Below the pieces are notes generated by a model, which made no database searches, was not told where the DNA came from, and worked only from the letters and a program-made list of their open reading frames with translations. A DNA stretch of 64,000 nt, from assembly GCA_015064255.1 (NCBI GenBank), contig SVSP01000004.1, positions 25,131-89,130 of the forward strand, in the 5' to 3' direction. Within the stretch, counting starts at the first letter, position 1, and each line of letters opens with the position of its first letter. Below are positions 8,287-17,351 of the stretch, piece after piece. This DNA comes from Oscillospiraceae bacterium (GTDB lineage Bacteria; Bacillota; Clostridia; Oscillospirales; CAG-272). Both the position numbers and the translations under genes were made by a program.

Positions 8287-8994
8287 ATGCTTGCGATTTA
8301 TAAAAGAGAACTGCGCTCTTACTTTATTTCTCCGATAGGATATATCTTTATTGCCGCATTTCTTTGCGTCAGCGGAATACTTTTTGCATCTACTACCATT
8401 CAGGCAGGAGAAGCAAGTAACGTAGGTTCGTATTTCTCGATGCTTCTTATAATTTTTATTATAGTCCTTCCTCTGCTTACTATGAAGCTTTTTTCTGATG
8501 AAAGACGTCTTCGTACAGAAGCGCTCCTTCTCTCGGCTCCCGTAAGCCTTATGGGAATGGTAATGGCTAAGTTTCTTGCAGCTTATACAGTATTTTCGGG
8601 AACTTTCCTCATTTCCTGCCTCGATTTCATAGCACTCTATACCCACGGTGAACCCAATACCGCTATAATTCTCGGTAATATTATAGCTATCCTTCTTGTA
8701 GGCGGAGCTTGCATCGCTATCGGTGTGTTTGTTTCTTCACTCACGGAAAACCAGCTTATCGCCGCAATAGGCACTATGCTTATTATTGCACTCTTCGTGT
8801 TCACAACCGTACTTAACAGCTATATAGACAGCTATGCGGTAAGAGCCGTTCTCAGCTGGATTTCCATACTCGATAGATTCTATAACTTCTCATACGGATA
8901 TTTTGATTTCAATGCAATCCTTTACTATATATCGCTCTCGTTTGTATTTCTTTTCCTTACGGTGCGTATATACGAAAAACGCCGTTGGAGCTGA
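8287..8994 (+). CDS. ABC-2 type permease (GldF-like)
   Basis: 235 residues with six hydrophobic segments, at about 15-38, 54-77, 96-120, 133-155, 165-185 and 205-228. It starts MLAIYKRELRSYFISPIGYIF, a typical GldF/ABC-2 permease opening in which an amphipathic helix precedes the first membrane span. It lies 66 bp after the ATPase gene and before two GldG-like genes, so it is the membrane part of the same transporter. An AT-rich leader with GAAAGG precedes it at somewhat longer range. Confidence 0.88.
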   Translation: MLAIYKRELRSYFISPIGYIFIAAFLCVSGILFASTTIQAGEASNVGSYFSMLLIIFIIVLPLLTMKLFSDERRLRTEALLLSAPVSLMGMVMAKFLAAYTVFSGTFLISCLDFIALYTHGEPNTAIILGNIIAILLVGGACIAIGVFVSSLTENQLIAAIGTMLIIALFVFTTVLNSYIDSYAVRAVLSWISILDRFYNFSYGYFDFNAILYYISLSFVFLFLTVRIYEKRRWS

Positions 8995-9048
8995 TCTCTT
9001 TAAGAAATTTTCAGCACTGCTACAAAAAAGAAAAAAGGAAATTATACA

Positions 9049-10737
9049 ATGAGATATGAAAAATTAAAGAAAAGATCGCTTGCCGCACTGATAACCACAT
9101 CAGTCGTGGCTGCCGTTCTTCTCGTAAATATTCTTGTGTCGTATATTGCATCGGCAAATATTCTGTATCTTGATCTTACAAAGACAAATTATACCGAAAT
9201 AACCGAAAAGTCGGAAGAATATCTTTCTACACTCGATGCGGCGGAAAATGATATAACGATATATTTTCTTGCGGATAAGGACGAGCTTCAGAATGCAAGC
9301 TTCAGCTACAGTATAGAATACACGGGCGATACGACAAGCCTGTGGGGAATGAAATATATATATGAGCTTGCACTCGTGTATGCCGAAAAATATGACTTTA
9401 TAAAAGTAGCGCATCTCGATATAAGTGACGATGCGGATAAGCTCGAAAAATATAAATCGAGTATTTCTACAACCTTTAATAAACAGAGAATAATAATAGA
9501 TAACTGTATTCCCGAAAAGGATGAGAACGGAAATCCCGTTGTTGATGCAGACGGAAACCCTGTAATGCACCACAATTTCCGCGTGTGCAACAGAGATTAC
9601 TTCTATTATTTCGATTCCGAGAATTACTATGCGTACGGATTTAACGGTGAGCTTCGTTTCACGTCGATGATAATGAGTGTCGCAGGGCAGAGTCCCGTTG
9701 CATATTTCGCATACGGACACGGCGAGGATATCGGTGACTATACGGTGGGAAGTAATACTTCTACATCAGATGAAGATTACGGCGATGCACAGGCTCTTCG
9801 TGATTACATTTATGATTCGGGTTTTACGGTTAAGAAGATAGATATTTCAAAAGAATATCAGACCCTTCTTACAGATTCAAGCGCAAGACTTCTTATTATA
9901 TTCGATCCGAAAAACGATTTCACGGGTGCAGATGCAGAATCGGATGACGACTCTTCCACAATAAATGAAATTGCTGTGCTCAGAAAGTTCGCTAACAGAG
10001 AAAATTGCCACCTTATGGTATTTTCCGATCCTTCGGATAATGAGCTTCCCAATCTTTCCGAATACCTTTACGACTACTGGGGTCTTTCTTTCGATAACTC
10101 TACGATAAAGGATCGCGGAACAAACAGCCTCGTGCCCGACGGAAGCATATTTATGGCAGACTATGAAACGAGTGAACTCAGCCCCGGTACAAGCCTTACG
10201 GCAGGTCTCAGAAATCTTGACTCGCTTCCGAGAATATACTTCGGAAATGCAGGTACTATATCCGTAAACAGTACTTACTCTAATGAGATAGGTTATTACG
10301 AAGGAAACGCCATAAGATTTGCGGGTAATGTCTTCGTAACACCCGACTCTGCCGAGATCACACTTAAGAACGGAACTGTAGTTGACGGAAAAACCGCTGA
10401 CCCTATGGCACTTATGGCTATAACGTATGAAATATGGTATAACGATAAGAATAACGAAATTCCCACGTACGTCCTTGCGTGTGCATCGACAGATTACGTT
10501 TCCGAAACCGCACTTTCGAACGAATACGGAAACAGCGACGTTATAGGATACCTTCTCAGAGTTATGGGTAAGGATACGTTCACCTTTGACGTTGAAATGA
10601 AAGTAATTGAAACAGAAGAGGTAGAAACAATTTCACAATCTCTTATGAACGTTTGGATAGTCGTTATATGCGTAATTCCTCCGGTAATTTCTCTCGTTCT
10701 CGGTGCTGTGGTCTTCGTTAAGAGAAGACACGCATAA
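9049..10737 (+). CDS. GldG-like ABC transporter auxiliary protein, copy 1
   Basis: 562 residues. One N-terminal membrane span lies at about 12-36 and another at the extreme C-terminus at about 533-557, enclosing a large extracytoplasmic domain of the ABC_transp_aux/GldG type. Typical elements are YLDLTKTNYTEI after the first span, NDITIYFLADKD, SLWGMKYIYELAL and YFAYGHGEDIGD. The domain is thought to scaffold the ABC complex or interact with its cargo. It is clearly paralogous to the next gene along its whole length, so these are tandem paralogues rather than two halves of one broken gene. Confidence 0.82.
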   Translation: MRYEKLKKRSLAALITTSVVAAVLLVNILVSYIASANILYLDLTKTNYTEITEKSEEYLSTLDAAENDITIYFLADKDELQNASFSYSIEYTGDTTSLWGMKYIYELALVYAEKYDFIKVAHLDISDDADKLEKYKSSISTTFNKQRIIIDNCIPEKDENGNPVVDADGNPVMHHNFRVCNRDYFYYFDSENYYAYGFNGELRFTSMIMSVAGQSPVAYFAYGHGEDIGDYTVGSNTSTSDEDYGDAQALRDYIYDSGFTVKKIDISKEYQTLLTDSSARLLIIFDPKNDFTGADAESDDDSSTINEIAVLRKFANRENCHLMVFSDPSDNELPNLSEYLYDYWGLSFDNSTIKDRGTNSLVPDGSIFMADYETSELSPGTSLTAGLRNLDSLPRIYFGNAGTISVNSTYSNEIGYYEGNAIRFAGNVFVTPDSAEITLKNGTVVDGKTADPMALMAITYEIWYNDKNNEIPTYVLACASTDYVSETALSNEYGNSDVIGYLLRVMGKDTFTFDVEMKVIETEEVETISQSLMNVWIVVICVIPPVISLVLGAVVFVKRRHA

Positions 10738-10769
10738 GTTTGATTGCAGAAAGGAACACTTAAGCTATT

Positions 10770-12344
10770 ATGAATTCAGTAAAAAGAAAAAAGTTTAAAT
10801 ACGGTTCGCTTGCAATCGGACTTACCGTTGCCGTTGTGGCGTTCATTGTAATACTGAACGCGGTATTTTCAGCACTGTCCAATCACTTTTTCTGGTATTT
10901 CGATATGACATCGAGCCAGATATATCAGCTTTCTGAAAATACTACCAAGTACCTTGATAAGATAAACGGTGAAGAAAACGATATAACTATCTATTTTCTC
11001 GCAGATAAGGATAACCTTAATATGCCTGCAAGTTCATCAAGCAGTATAAGCGACAGCTCTCTTTGGGGTATGAAGCCTATACACGAGCTTGCTCTTCAGC
11101 TTGACGATGAATATGATTTTATCTCGGTCGATTATATAAATATCACGACCGAACCCGATAAAATAAAAAATATCGTCGGTGAGGATTCATACGTAACTAC
11201 GAACTTCGCTTCGAGCTATATACTCATAGTGAATAATACGTACGAGCGTAACAGCGACGGAAGTATAGTTCAGGGCGCAGACGGAAATCCTGTAAAATAT
11301 ACTGATTATAAAATCTGTAACAGAAGCTCCTTCTACCTGTATGACTATTCGACAGGCTATGTAAATGCTTTCAGAGGAGATTATTACTTCGCGGCGGCTC
11401 TTATGTCTATCACTAAGGTAGATAAGCCTAACGTTTATTTCCTTGCGGGACACGGTGAATCGGTCGGTGACGTAAATGATGAGTCTGCATCCTCTTACGG
11501 TAATGCACTTGCACTTTACTATATTTTTGAAGAAGCAGGATGTAATGTCAGAAAAATAGACCTTCAGTACGATAATTTCGATGCAAATGAAAAAAATGCT
11601 ATCGTAGTTGTTTACGGACCCAAGCGTGATATAACCTCGTCCGCAACAACTATGGGTATTAATGAAACAGATAAGCTTAAGGCTTTCCTTGACGGAGAAG
11701 GTAACTCTTTGATGTTCTTCTTTGATTCAAACGCCGTACAGCTTACAAACTTTGAAGCGTTCGTTAAAGAGTACTGCGCGGTTGATATTTCCGATACGGT
11801 TGCAAAGGATTCCGGTGAATCATCTATCTCGCACGACGGTTATGCAATAGTAGGAAATTATCAGACAAATAAAGCTTCAAAGGCGTATAAAATTTCCGAA
11901 AGACTTTCCTCGGATGGTATGGCAAATAAGGTTATATTTGTAGATGCGCTTCCGCTTACGATAACAGATGATTCCAAAACAGACGCGGTTATGCTTCTTC
12001 CGAAGTCTGCGTCAGGCGATGAATACGTTGACGGAGCATCGCTTATTACAATGACCTCTGTCGATAACGGCGGAAAGATATTTGTTTGCGGTTCCACCAA
12101 TTTTGCAAATCCTATGATCCTCGAAAGCGATATTTACAGTAATAAAAACTTTATCTTCTCTATGATCTACGAAACCGACATTGGAGAAGTTCCTATGAAT
12201 ATCGACGTTAAGATAATCAGAAGCGAAGGTCTTGACAGAACAGAACAAGAGGCTCGTATGTGGACGATTATAGTCTCTGTAATTATGCCTCTTGCAGTGG
12301 CACTTATCGGAACAGTAGTATATGTAAGGAGAAAGCACTCTTAA
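10770..12344 (+). CDS. GldG-like ABC transporter auxiliary protein, copy 2
   Basis: 524 residues with the same plan as its upstream neighbour: N-terminal span about 15-38, a large outer domain, and a C-terminal span about 495-518. Shared landmarks include ENDITIYFLADKD, SLWGMKPIHELAL, the ICNRSSFYLYD block and FLAGHGESVGD. The paralogues differ clearly in the second half, so the duplication is old. It starts 32 bp after copy 1 and its stop overlaps the start of the DUF4340 gene (TAATG). GldG-type proteins usually occur once per cluster, so two may form a heteromeric outer scaffold. That is an inference. Confidence 0.82.
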   Translation: MNSVKRKKFKYGSLAIGLTVAVVAFIVILNAVFSALSNHFFWYFDMTSSQIYQLSENTTKYLDKINGEENDITIYFLADKDNLNMPASSSSSISDSSLWGMKPIHELALQLDDEYDFISVDYINITTEPDKIKNIVGEDSYVTTNFASSYILIVNNTYERNSDGSIVQGADGNPVKYTDYKICNRSSFYLYDYSTGYVNAFRGDYYFAAALMSITKVDKPNVYFLAGHGESVGDVNDESASSYGNALALYYIFEEAGCNVRKIDLQYDNFDANEKNAIVVVYGPKRDITSSATTMGINETDKLKAFLDGEGNSLMFFFDSNAVQLTNFEAFVKEYCAVDISDTVAKDSGESSISHDGYAIVGNYQTNKASKAYKISERLSSDGMANKVIFVDALPLTITDDSKTDAVMLLPKSASGDEYVDGASLITMTSVDNGGKIFVCGSTNFANPMILESDIYSNKNFIFSMIYETDIGEVPMNIDVKIIRSEGLDRTEQEARMWTIIVSVIMPLAVALIGTVVYVRRKHS

Positions 12345-14221
12345 TGAATAATAACGTAAAGAAAATAAAAAGCAGTGTTTTTGTAAAACAGAAAAATACA
12401 ATAATAGCACTTGCAGTAATATTTGCAGTTCTTCTTGCGGCATATCTGTTTATAATAATGCCTCTTATGGAAGACGATACTAATGTAGATGTTACACCCA
12501 TAGAGCTTATTTGGAAAAATGAAGTAAAGGGTGTAAATAACAGAGTAATGATGTTCGAGCATATAGAGAGAGCCTCTGTTGCCGAAATAAAAGTCCATAA
12601 CCCCGCGCTTGCCTCAACGTACGGAAAACAGTATGTCGATTGGTCGGTTTACAGAGCTGAAAAGGGAAGCGAAATAGGCGGTTACACCATCGAAGAAGAT
12701 ACCCTCTATTTCAAGGGGTATGAGTTTGCTCCGATTTACGAGGACGATACCACAATGACGTCTGCGATCGCATCGATCATTAACGATGCGGGATATACGC
12801 TTACTCTTTCGCGAGTAACAGACCACGCTACAGATTTCTCAAAATACGGTCTTGATTATGAAAACGATGAAGAGGCAATATATTGCGAGATCACCTCGAC
12901 AGACGGCGCAAGCTATAAGTTCTACGTAGGCGATAAGATTCCTTCGGGAACAGCGTACTATGTAAGAGTTGCGGGTAAAGATGTATGTATGGATAAAAAC
13001 AGCGAATTTTACGGTCAGGAGATCGAAAACGATTCGGTTTATATTTACGACTGTGCAAACGTTTTGATCTCTCCTACCGATGCTATCTCGCCCATACTTA
13101 CCTATCCTATGGATTCTAATACTCAGGCTTATTTTGACGCGTTTTCGATACTTGAATCTTATAGTGTGGACGGTGAAGACGCTGAAACCGTAATCGAATT
13201 TTTCGCGGTAAATGATTCTTATAAGAAGAAGCCGATATCGGCATTTGCACCGATGGCACTTTACTATACAACTGTTCCGAAAGGATACTATTCTTCCGGT
13301 GCATTTGAAAATCTTTTCGAGAAATTTATGAACGGACTTTCGGGAACGAAAGTTTGTGAGCTTGCTACACTTATGACAACCGTTGATGAAGAAACGGGTA
13401 AAGAAGAGCTTTACTACGGATTTTCAGATGAAGTTGTAAGTAAGTATTTTAAAGACGGACATACTTACTGCATAAGCTTTAGCTGGAACGGATTTCCAAG
13501 CGTCATTTACGTAAGTGAAATGACAGAAAACGCAACGTATTACGTATATTCACTTATATATAACACGATATGCGAAGTAAGTGCAGATACTCTTTCCTTC
13601 CTTGAATGGGATAAAACGATGTTCATTGAAAAGGAAATCTTCCAGATGAATATCATACAGTGCGAAAAGATAGAAATATCGGGAACCTACTTTGATTATG
13701 CACTCGAATCGGGAAAAGAAGCAGGTCAAAAACTCGTAGAGGCAATTTTTAATCTTGAAATTGGAAAAGATGATTCTCTCAGTGTCACCTCTCCGAATGC
13801 GAATATAGGAAATATGACAGAAAAAGATTGGGTTGCCAATTTCCGTGTGCTCTATCAGATACTTCTTACTATGGGCGTGCGTGACCCGATCGATGAGGAA
13901 TATGCCGCTGAAATAATGAAGGGTGAGCATTTTGCCGAAATGACCGTTGTTTCCGCAGAACAGACTGTTTATAAGACAGACGATGAAGGTAACGAAACAG
14001 CCGTTGTTGATTACGTCGTTCCGAGTATGACAAGAATTTTCAGATTCTATAAATATACTTCGGGCAGATGTCTTGTTACGATTGAATCTATTGACGAGAA
14101 CGGAAAGTCGGAAGGCGAAACCGGTTCCTTCTACCTTATGACAGCCGGAGTTGAGCTTATGCTTAAATCTGCGGATAAGCTCATAAACGGAGAAACCATC
14201 AGTAAGTATGAAAGAAACTGA
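12344..14221 (+). CDS. DUF4340 domain membrane-anchored protein
   Basis: 625 residues. One N-terminal span (about 19-43) is followed by a long extracytoplasmic region containing the beta-rich DUF4340 repeat pattern (YVDWSVYRAEKGSEIGGYTIEEDTL, then Y-G-L-D-Y-E-N-D). DUF4340 genes commonly end GldA-F-G type clusters and presumably act with the GldG-like partners at the membrane. The start is the ATG overlapping the preceding stop, with AAGGAG about 12 nt upstream. It is unusually long for the family, with an extra C-terminal portion of about 250 residues that I do not recognise. Confidence 0.78.
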   Translation: MNNNVKKIKSSVFVKQKNTIIALAVIFAVLLAAYLFIIMPLMEDDTNVDVTPIELIWKNEVKGVNNRVMMFEHIERASVAEIKVHNPALASTYGKQYVDWSVYRAEKGSEIGGYTIEEDTLYFKGYEFAPIYEDDTTMTSAIASIINDAGYTLTLSRVTDHATDFSKYGLDYENDEEAIYCEITSTDGASYKFYVGDKIPSGTAYYVRVAGKDVCMDKNSEFYGQEIENDSVYIYDCANVLISPTDAISPILTYPMDSNTQAYFDAFSILESYSVDGEDAETVIEFFAVNDSYKKKPISAFAPMALYYTTVPKGYYSSGAFENLFEKFMNGLSGTKVCELATLMTTVDEETGKEELYYGFSDEVVSKYFKDGHTYCISFSWNGFPSVIYVSEMTENATYYVYSLIYNTICEVSADTLSFLEWDKTMFIEKEIFQMNIIQCEKIEISGTYFDYALESGKEAGQKLVEAIFNLEIGKDDSLSVTSPNANIGNMTEKDWVANFRVLYQILLTMGVRDPIDEEYAAEIMKGEHFAEMTVVSAEQTVYKTDDEGNETAVVDYVVPSMTRIFRFYKYTSGRCLVTIESIDENGKSEGETGSFYLMTAGVELMLKSADKLINGETISKYERN

Positions 14222-14242
14222 TAGGCAAAGGATGTGATTTTG

Positions 14243-15220
14243 ATGAAAAAAAGAATTTTTGCCGCATTTCTCTGTATAGTGATGCTTTTTGCGTCGTTGG
14301 CTAATTTGTCTGCCTGCTCGGAAAACAGTAAAACCGTTATGACGGTAGGCGATTATAAGGTTTCATATGCAATGCTCAGATATTTTGTAATGAATTATAT
14401 GAACGGCTACGAAAATGTCACACCGGAAGATTTTGCTTCAAATGAGCATCTTCAGGAGCAGCTTTATAATAACGTTATCAGTTCTATATCAGAGCTTGCA
14501 ACATATTCGCTTCTTGCCGAAAAGCACGAAATAATACTTACAAGCGAAGAGAAAAAAGAAATCAAAAACTCGATAAAAGAGCTGAAGAATTCTTATGAAA
14601 GCAAAAAGGATTATGAAAAAGATCTCGAAGCTAATTATATGACGGAAGCTCTTCTCGAAGAAATATATACGCTGAACGCTAAATGCGATAAGCTTTACGA
14701 TAAGCTTGCCGACGAATATACGGGTATTTTTAAATCTGACGTAGAAACAATAGATGCGGACATAGAAGCGGGAAATTTCTTCTCAGCCGAGTATATCGTG
14801 TTCTATTATACGGATAACAATAAAGAAGAGCGCGAAGAAGTGCTTCAGGGCTTGCTTGACAGATCGAAGGCAGGCGAAAAGATGAGAGATCTTTTGGACG
14901 AAGCATATAAGACATACGGTGAGCATATTGCATATGAGCTTTATACGATATTCACCTATCATGAAAAGACCGAAATCTTTGAGGATACGGTAGTTTCTCT
15001 TGATATAGGCTCTTACAGTGACGTTGTCGATACAGGAAATTCCTTTATAATCGTTCACAGACTTCCTCTTGATATGGACTATATTGACAAGAACTATAAT
15101 ACGGTAATTGCAAAATATCTTTCCCGTGAATTTTTCACGTACGTTGAAGAATTTTCAAATACTCTTGAAGTTGTGTTCAAGGAAAAATATAAAGATATCA
15201 AGATGTGGGAAATGGAATAA
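14243..15220 (+). CDS. PrsA/SurA-like foldase-type lipoprotein
   Basis: 325 residues. The signal peptide ends in a lipobox LSAC (Cys25), so it should be lipid-anchored outside the membrane. The rest is charged and helical. It has a SurA-N/PrsA-like layout: an N-terminal helical region, then a putative parvulin-like stretch with FFSAEYIVFYY and a long terminal helix. The usual parvulin active-site residues are not obvious, so it may be a chaperone without isomerase activity. The start is ATG 14243 behind AAAGGATGTGAT. It closes the Gld-like run and is followed by a strong terminator, so it may help fold the large outer domains encoded upstream. Confidence 0.65.
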   Translation: MKKRIFAAFLCIVMLFASLANLSACSENSKTVMTVGDYKVSYAMLRYFVMNYMNGYENVTPEDFASNEHLQEQLYNNVISSISELATYSLLAEKHEIILTSEEKKEIKNSIKELKNSYESKKDYEKDLEANYMTEALLEEIYTLNAKCDKLYDKLADEYTGIFKSDVETIDADIEAGNFFSAEYIVFYYTDNNKEEREEVLQGLLDRSKAGEKMRDLLDEAYKTYGEHIAYELYTIFTYHEKTEIFEDTVVSLDIGSYSDVVDTGNSFIIVHRLPLDMDYIDKNYNTVIAKYLSREFFTYVEEFSNTLEVVFKEKYKDIKMWEME

Positions 15221-15242
15221 GATAATAAATCTCATAAAACTA

Positions 15243-15286
15243 AAGTCAGTACGAACTTTTTAAGTTTGTACTGACTTTTTTCTTTT
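15243..15286 (+). terminator. Rho-independent terminator of the Gld-like operon
   Basis: A 14-bp stem (15243-15256 with 15264-15277, one G-U pair) and a 7-nt loop are followed by a T-rich run. It separates the Gld-like genes from spoIIIAA. Confidence 0.9.
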
Positions 15287-15354
15287 CCCGGAATACTTTA
15301 AGAGCCTGTCTAATATAATGTAGCATAGACAAGTTGTTTGAAAGGACATAGCAT

Positions 15355-16245
15355 ATGCAAAAGGAACTTGAAATGTTGCTTTGTAAACTTCCGTCGGGAA
15401 TATCCGAGTGCATAAGACAGAGCGAAGCATACAAAATAGGCGGCGGGATAAATGAGATAAGAATGCGTGCAAACCGCCACCTTTCACTAAACTATAAGGG
15501 AAAAAATATCATACTTTCGTATCTTGTTTCCGAGGAGATGCTTAGCGAGTGTGTGATGATCTTCTGTAAAAATTCGCTTTACAGCTATATGGATGCAATA
15601 AAGGAGGGCTATATTCCGTTTGAGAATTCCATACGTGTGGGAGTGTGCGGAGAGGCGGTGTGCGAAGGCAGTAAGATCGTAAATGTACATAGTATAAAAT
15701 CCTTGAATATCCGTATTCCTACATCAATATACGGAGTCGGACGAAGTCTTTACAATAAACTTTACGAAGGAGGGTTTAACGATAGCGCCGTTATATTTTC
15801 TCCGCCGGGTATAGGAAAAACGACACTCCTGCGAGAGCTTGCGGTGACGCTTTCAAAAGGGAATCCGCCCAAACGTGTCGCACTTATTGATTCAAGATAC
15901 GAGCTTTGCGACAGTGCGGTTATGAAAGAGGAAAATATAGACGTTTACAGCGGTTACCCGAAAGCAAAAGGAATAGAGCTTGCAACAAGAACAATGTCAC
16001 CCGAATATATAATCTGCGATGAAATAGGTGCAGAGGAAGCGGACAGTATTCTGTCTGTGCAAAGCGGCGGAGTACCGCTTATAGTCGGCGCACACGCCTA
16101 TTCGGTGGAAAAGCTGATAGCGTCGGGTTCTTTTTCGAAGCTTCATAAGGCGGGAATATTTGACCTTTACGTGAAAATAAACATAGCTTCGGGCGGGGAG
16201 AGAAGACTTGATATAATCCCGCGAAACGAGATACTTTGCAGATGA
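15355..16245 (+). CDS. spoIIIAA: Stage III sporulation protein AA (SpoIIIAA ATPase)
   Basis: 296 residues. SpoIIIAA is a mother-cell membrane-associated ATPase, related to secretion ATPases, that powers the SpoIIIA-SpoIIQ channel feeding the forespore. The N-terminal part contains I-N-E-I-R-M-R-A-N-R, followed by the Walker A PPGIGKTTLLREL, the acidic Walker B-like region YIICDEIG and the RxD sensor-like end ERRLDIIPR. First of eight collinear spoIIIA genes. The start follows GAAAGGACAT. I looked for a sigma-E promoter (CATA-type -10 with -35 14-15 bp upstream) in 15288-15354 and found none that convinces. Confidence 0.96.
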   Translation: MQKELEMLLCKLPSGISECIRQSEAYKIGGGINEIRMRANRHLSLNYKGKNIILSYLVSEEMLSECVMIFCKNSLYSYMDAIKEGYIPFENSIRVGVCGEAVCEGSKIVNVHSIKSLNIRIPTSIYGVGRSLYNKLYEGGFNDSAVIFSPPGIGKTTLLRELAVTLSKGNPPKRVALIDSRYELCDSAVMKEENIDVYSGYPKAKGIELATRTMSPEYIICDEIGAEEADSILSVQSGGVPLIVGAHAYSVEKLIASGSFSKLHKAGIFDLYVKINIASGGERRLDIIPRNEILCR

Positions 16246-16246
16246 T

Positions 16247-16732
16247 ATGAATATTAAATACATAGGTCTTTTTCTGATATTTATAGTGTGCACCTTTTTC
16301 GGAAGCGGACTTGCCGTGGCGGAAAAACGAAGAATAGAACGAAGCGAATCGATCAGAAATCTTATTGCACACATCAGCCGTGAGATCGAATGCTTCAGAA
16401 CACCGCTTGAAAATATATATTATTCATTTACAAGCGAAATACTTGAAAACTGTGGAATTCTTGAAAAGATACGTTCATCGGGTCTTAAAAACGCGCTTGA
16501 AGAAAAGGGAAACTTGTTTTGCTTCAGCGATAAAACCTTCGGTGCGCTGATAAATTTTTCGGATTTTTTAGGTAAAAGCGAATATACCGATCAAATATCG
16601 CGCTGCAAATATATCTTGTCACTTATTGATGAAGATATAAAAAAGAGCAGAGAAGCTTATCCGAAAAATAGAAAGATGTACTCTTCGCTCGGAATACTTG
16701 CGGGAATTATGATAGTTATACTTCTTTTGTAA
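16247..16732 (+). CDS. spoIIIAB: Stage III sporulation protein AB
   Basis: 161 residues. An N-terminal span (about 4-22) precedes a helical GspF-like core with R-R-I-E-R-S-E-S-I-R-N-L-I-A-H-I-S-R-E-I-E-C-F-R-T-P-L, and a second span closes the C-terminus (about 145-161). This two-span architecture is the SpoIIIAB pattern. The ATG is one base after the spoIIIAA stop, so the two are translationally coupled. It probably connects the AA ATPase to the membrane channel. Confidence 0.93.
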   Translation: MNIKYIGLFLIFIVCTFFGSGLAVAEKRRIERSESIRNLIAHISREIECFRTPLENIYYSFTSEILENCGILEKIRSSGLKNALEEKGNLFCFSDKTFGALINFSDFLGKSEYTDQISRCKYILSLIDEDIKKSREAYPKNRKMYSSLGILAGIMIVILLL

Positions 16733-16773
16733 AAACATAAATAAAACAGAACAAACGTGAAAGGAAAAATAAA

Positions 16774-16968
16774 ATGGATACAGCACTTATTTTTAAAGTA
16801 GTGGGAATAGGACTTCTTGTGAGCGTTTCCTATCAGATACTGAATAAATCGGGACGTGACGAACAAGCTATGCTTGTAACTCTTTCGGGTGTCGTTATAG
16901 TTCTTCTTATGATGGTAAATGAAATTTCAGATCTCCTTACCAAAATTCGTGAGCTTTTCGGACTATGA
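16774..16968 (+). CDS. spoIIIAC: Stage III sporulation protein AC
   Basis: 64 residues with two hydrophobic helices. The segment ISDLLTKIRELFGL at the end and the G-R-D-E-Q-A linker are typical of SpoIIIAC. A small subunit of the SpoIIIA channel, in operon order and overlapped by spoIIIAD. The ribosome binding site GAAAGGAAAA precedes ATG. Confidence 0.95.
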   Translation: MDTALIFKVVGIGLLVSVSYQILNKSGRDEQAMLVTLSGVVIVLLMMVNEISDLLTKIRELFGL

Positions 16969-17351
16969 ATATCTTTTCGGTGACCTCACTTGCAGTAGCG
17001 GCTGTTGTTCTTGTAATACTTGTAAAACAGCTCAAAAGCGAGATAGCGATGCCCGTGTCGGTGTTTGTAACGGTAGCGCTTTCTCTTGTATGTGTTTCGC
17101 TTATTGAGCCGATAAGCGATTATATAAACGAAATATCCGATTCTGCGGACTACGGACCGTATATAAAAGTAATGATGAAATCGTTCGGTATTGCGCTCGT
17201 TTCATCGGGAAGTGCAGATATATGTAAAGATTGCGGAGAAAGCGCGATAGCGGCAAAGGTGGAGCTTGTAGGGAAATGTGCGATAATGCTTACGGCACTG
17301 CCTTTGATACGCTCGCTTCTTTTGCTCGCAGAGGATATAATGTATGCATAA
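16965..17351 (+). CDS. spoIIIAD: Stage III sporulation protein AD
   Basis: 128 residues with four predicted spans. The G-I-A-L-V-S-S-G-S-A-D-I-C-K-D-C-G-E-S-A-I-A-A-K-V-E block is the SpoIIIAD/AC signature. The ATG overlaps the spoIIIAC stop (ATGA). A polytopic partner of SpoIIIAE in the feeding-tube complex. Confidence 0.95.
   Translation: MNIFSVTSLAVAAVVLVILVKQLKSEIAMPVSVFVTVALSLVCVSLIEPISDYINEISDSADYGPYIKVMMKSFGIALVSSGSADICKDCGESAIAAKVELVGKCAIMLTALPLIRSLLLLAEDIMYA

Noticed and set aside
15288..15354. Sigma-E promoter for spoIIIAA
   Set aside because: CATAGACA at 15324 is a partial -10, but there is no matching -35 at 14-15 bp; a TATAAT at 15314 also lacks a -35.
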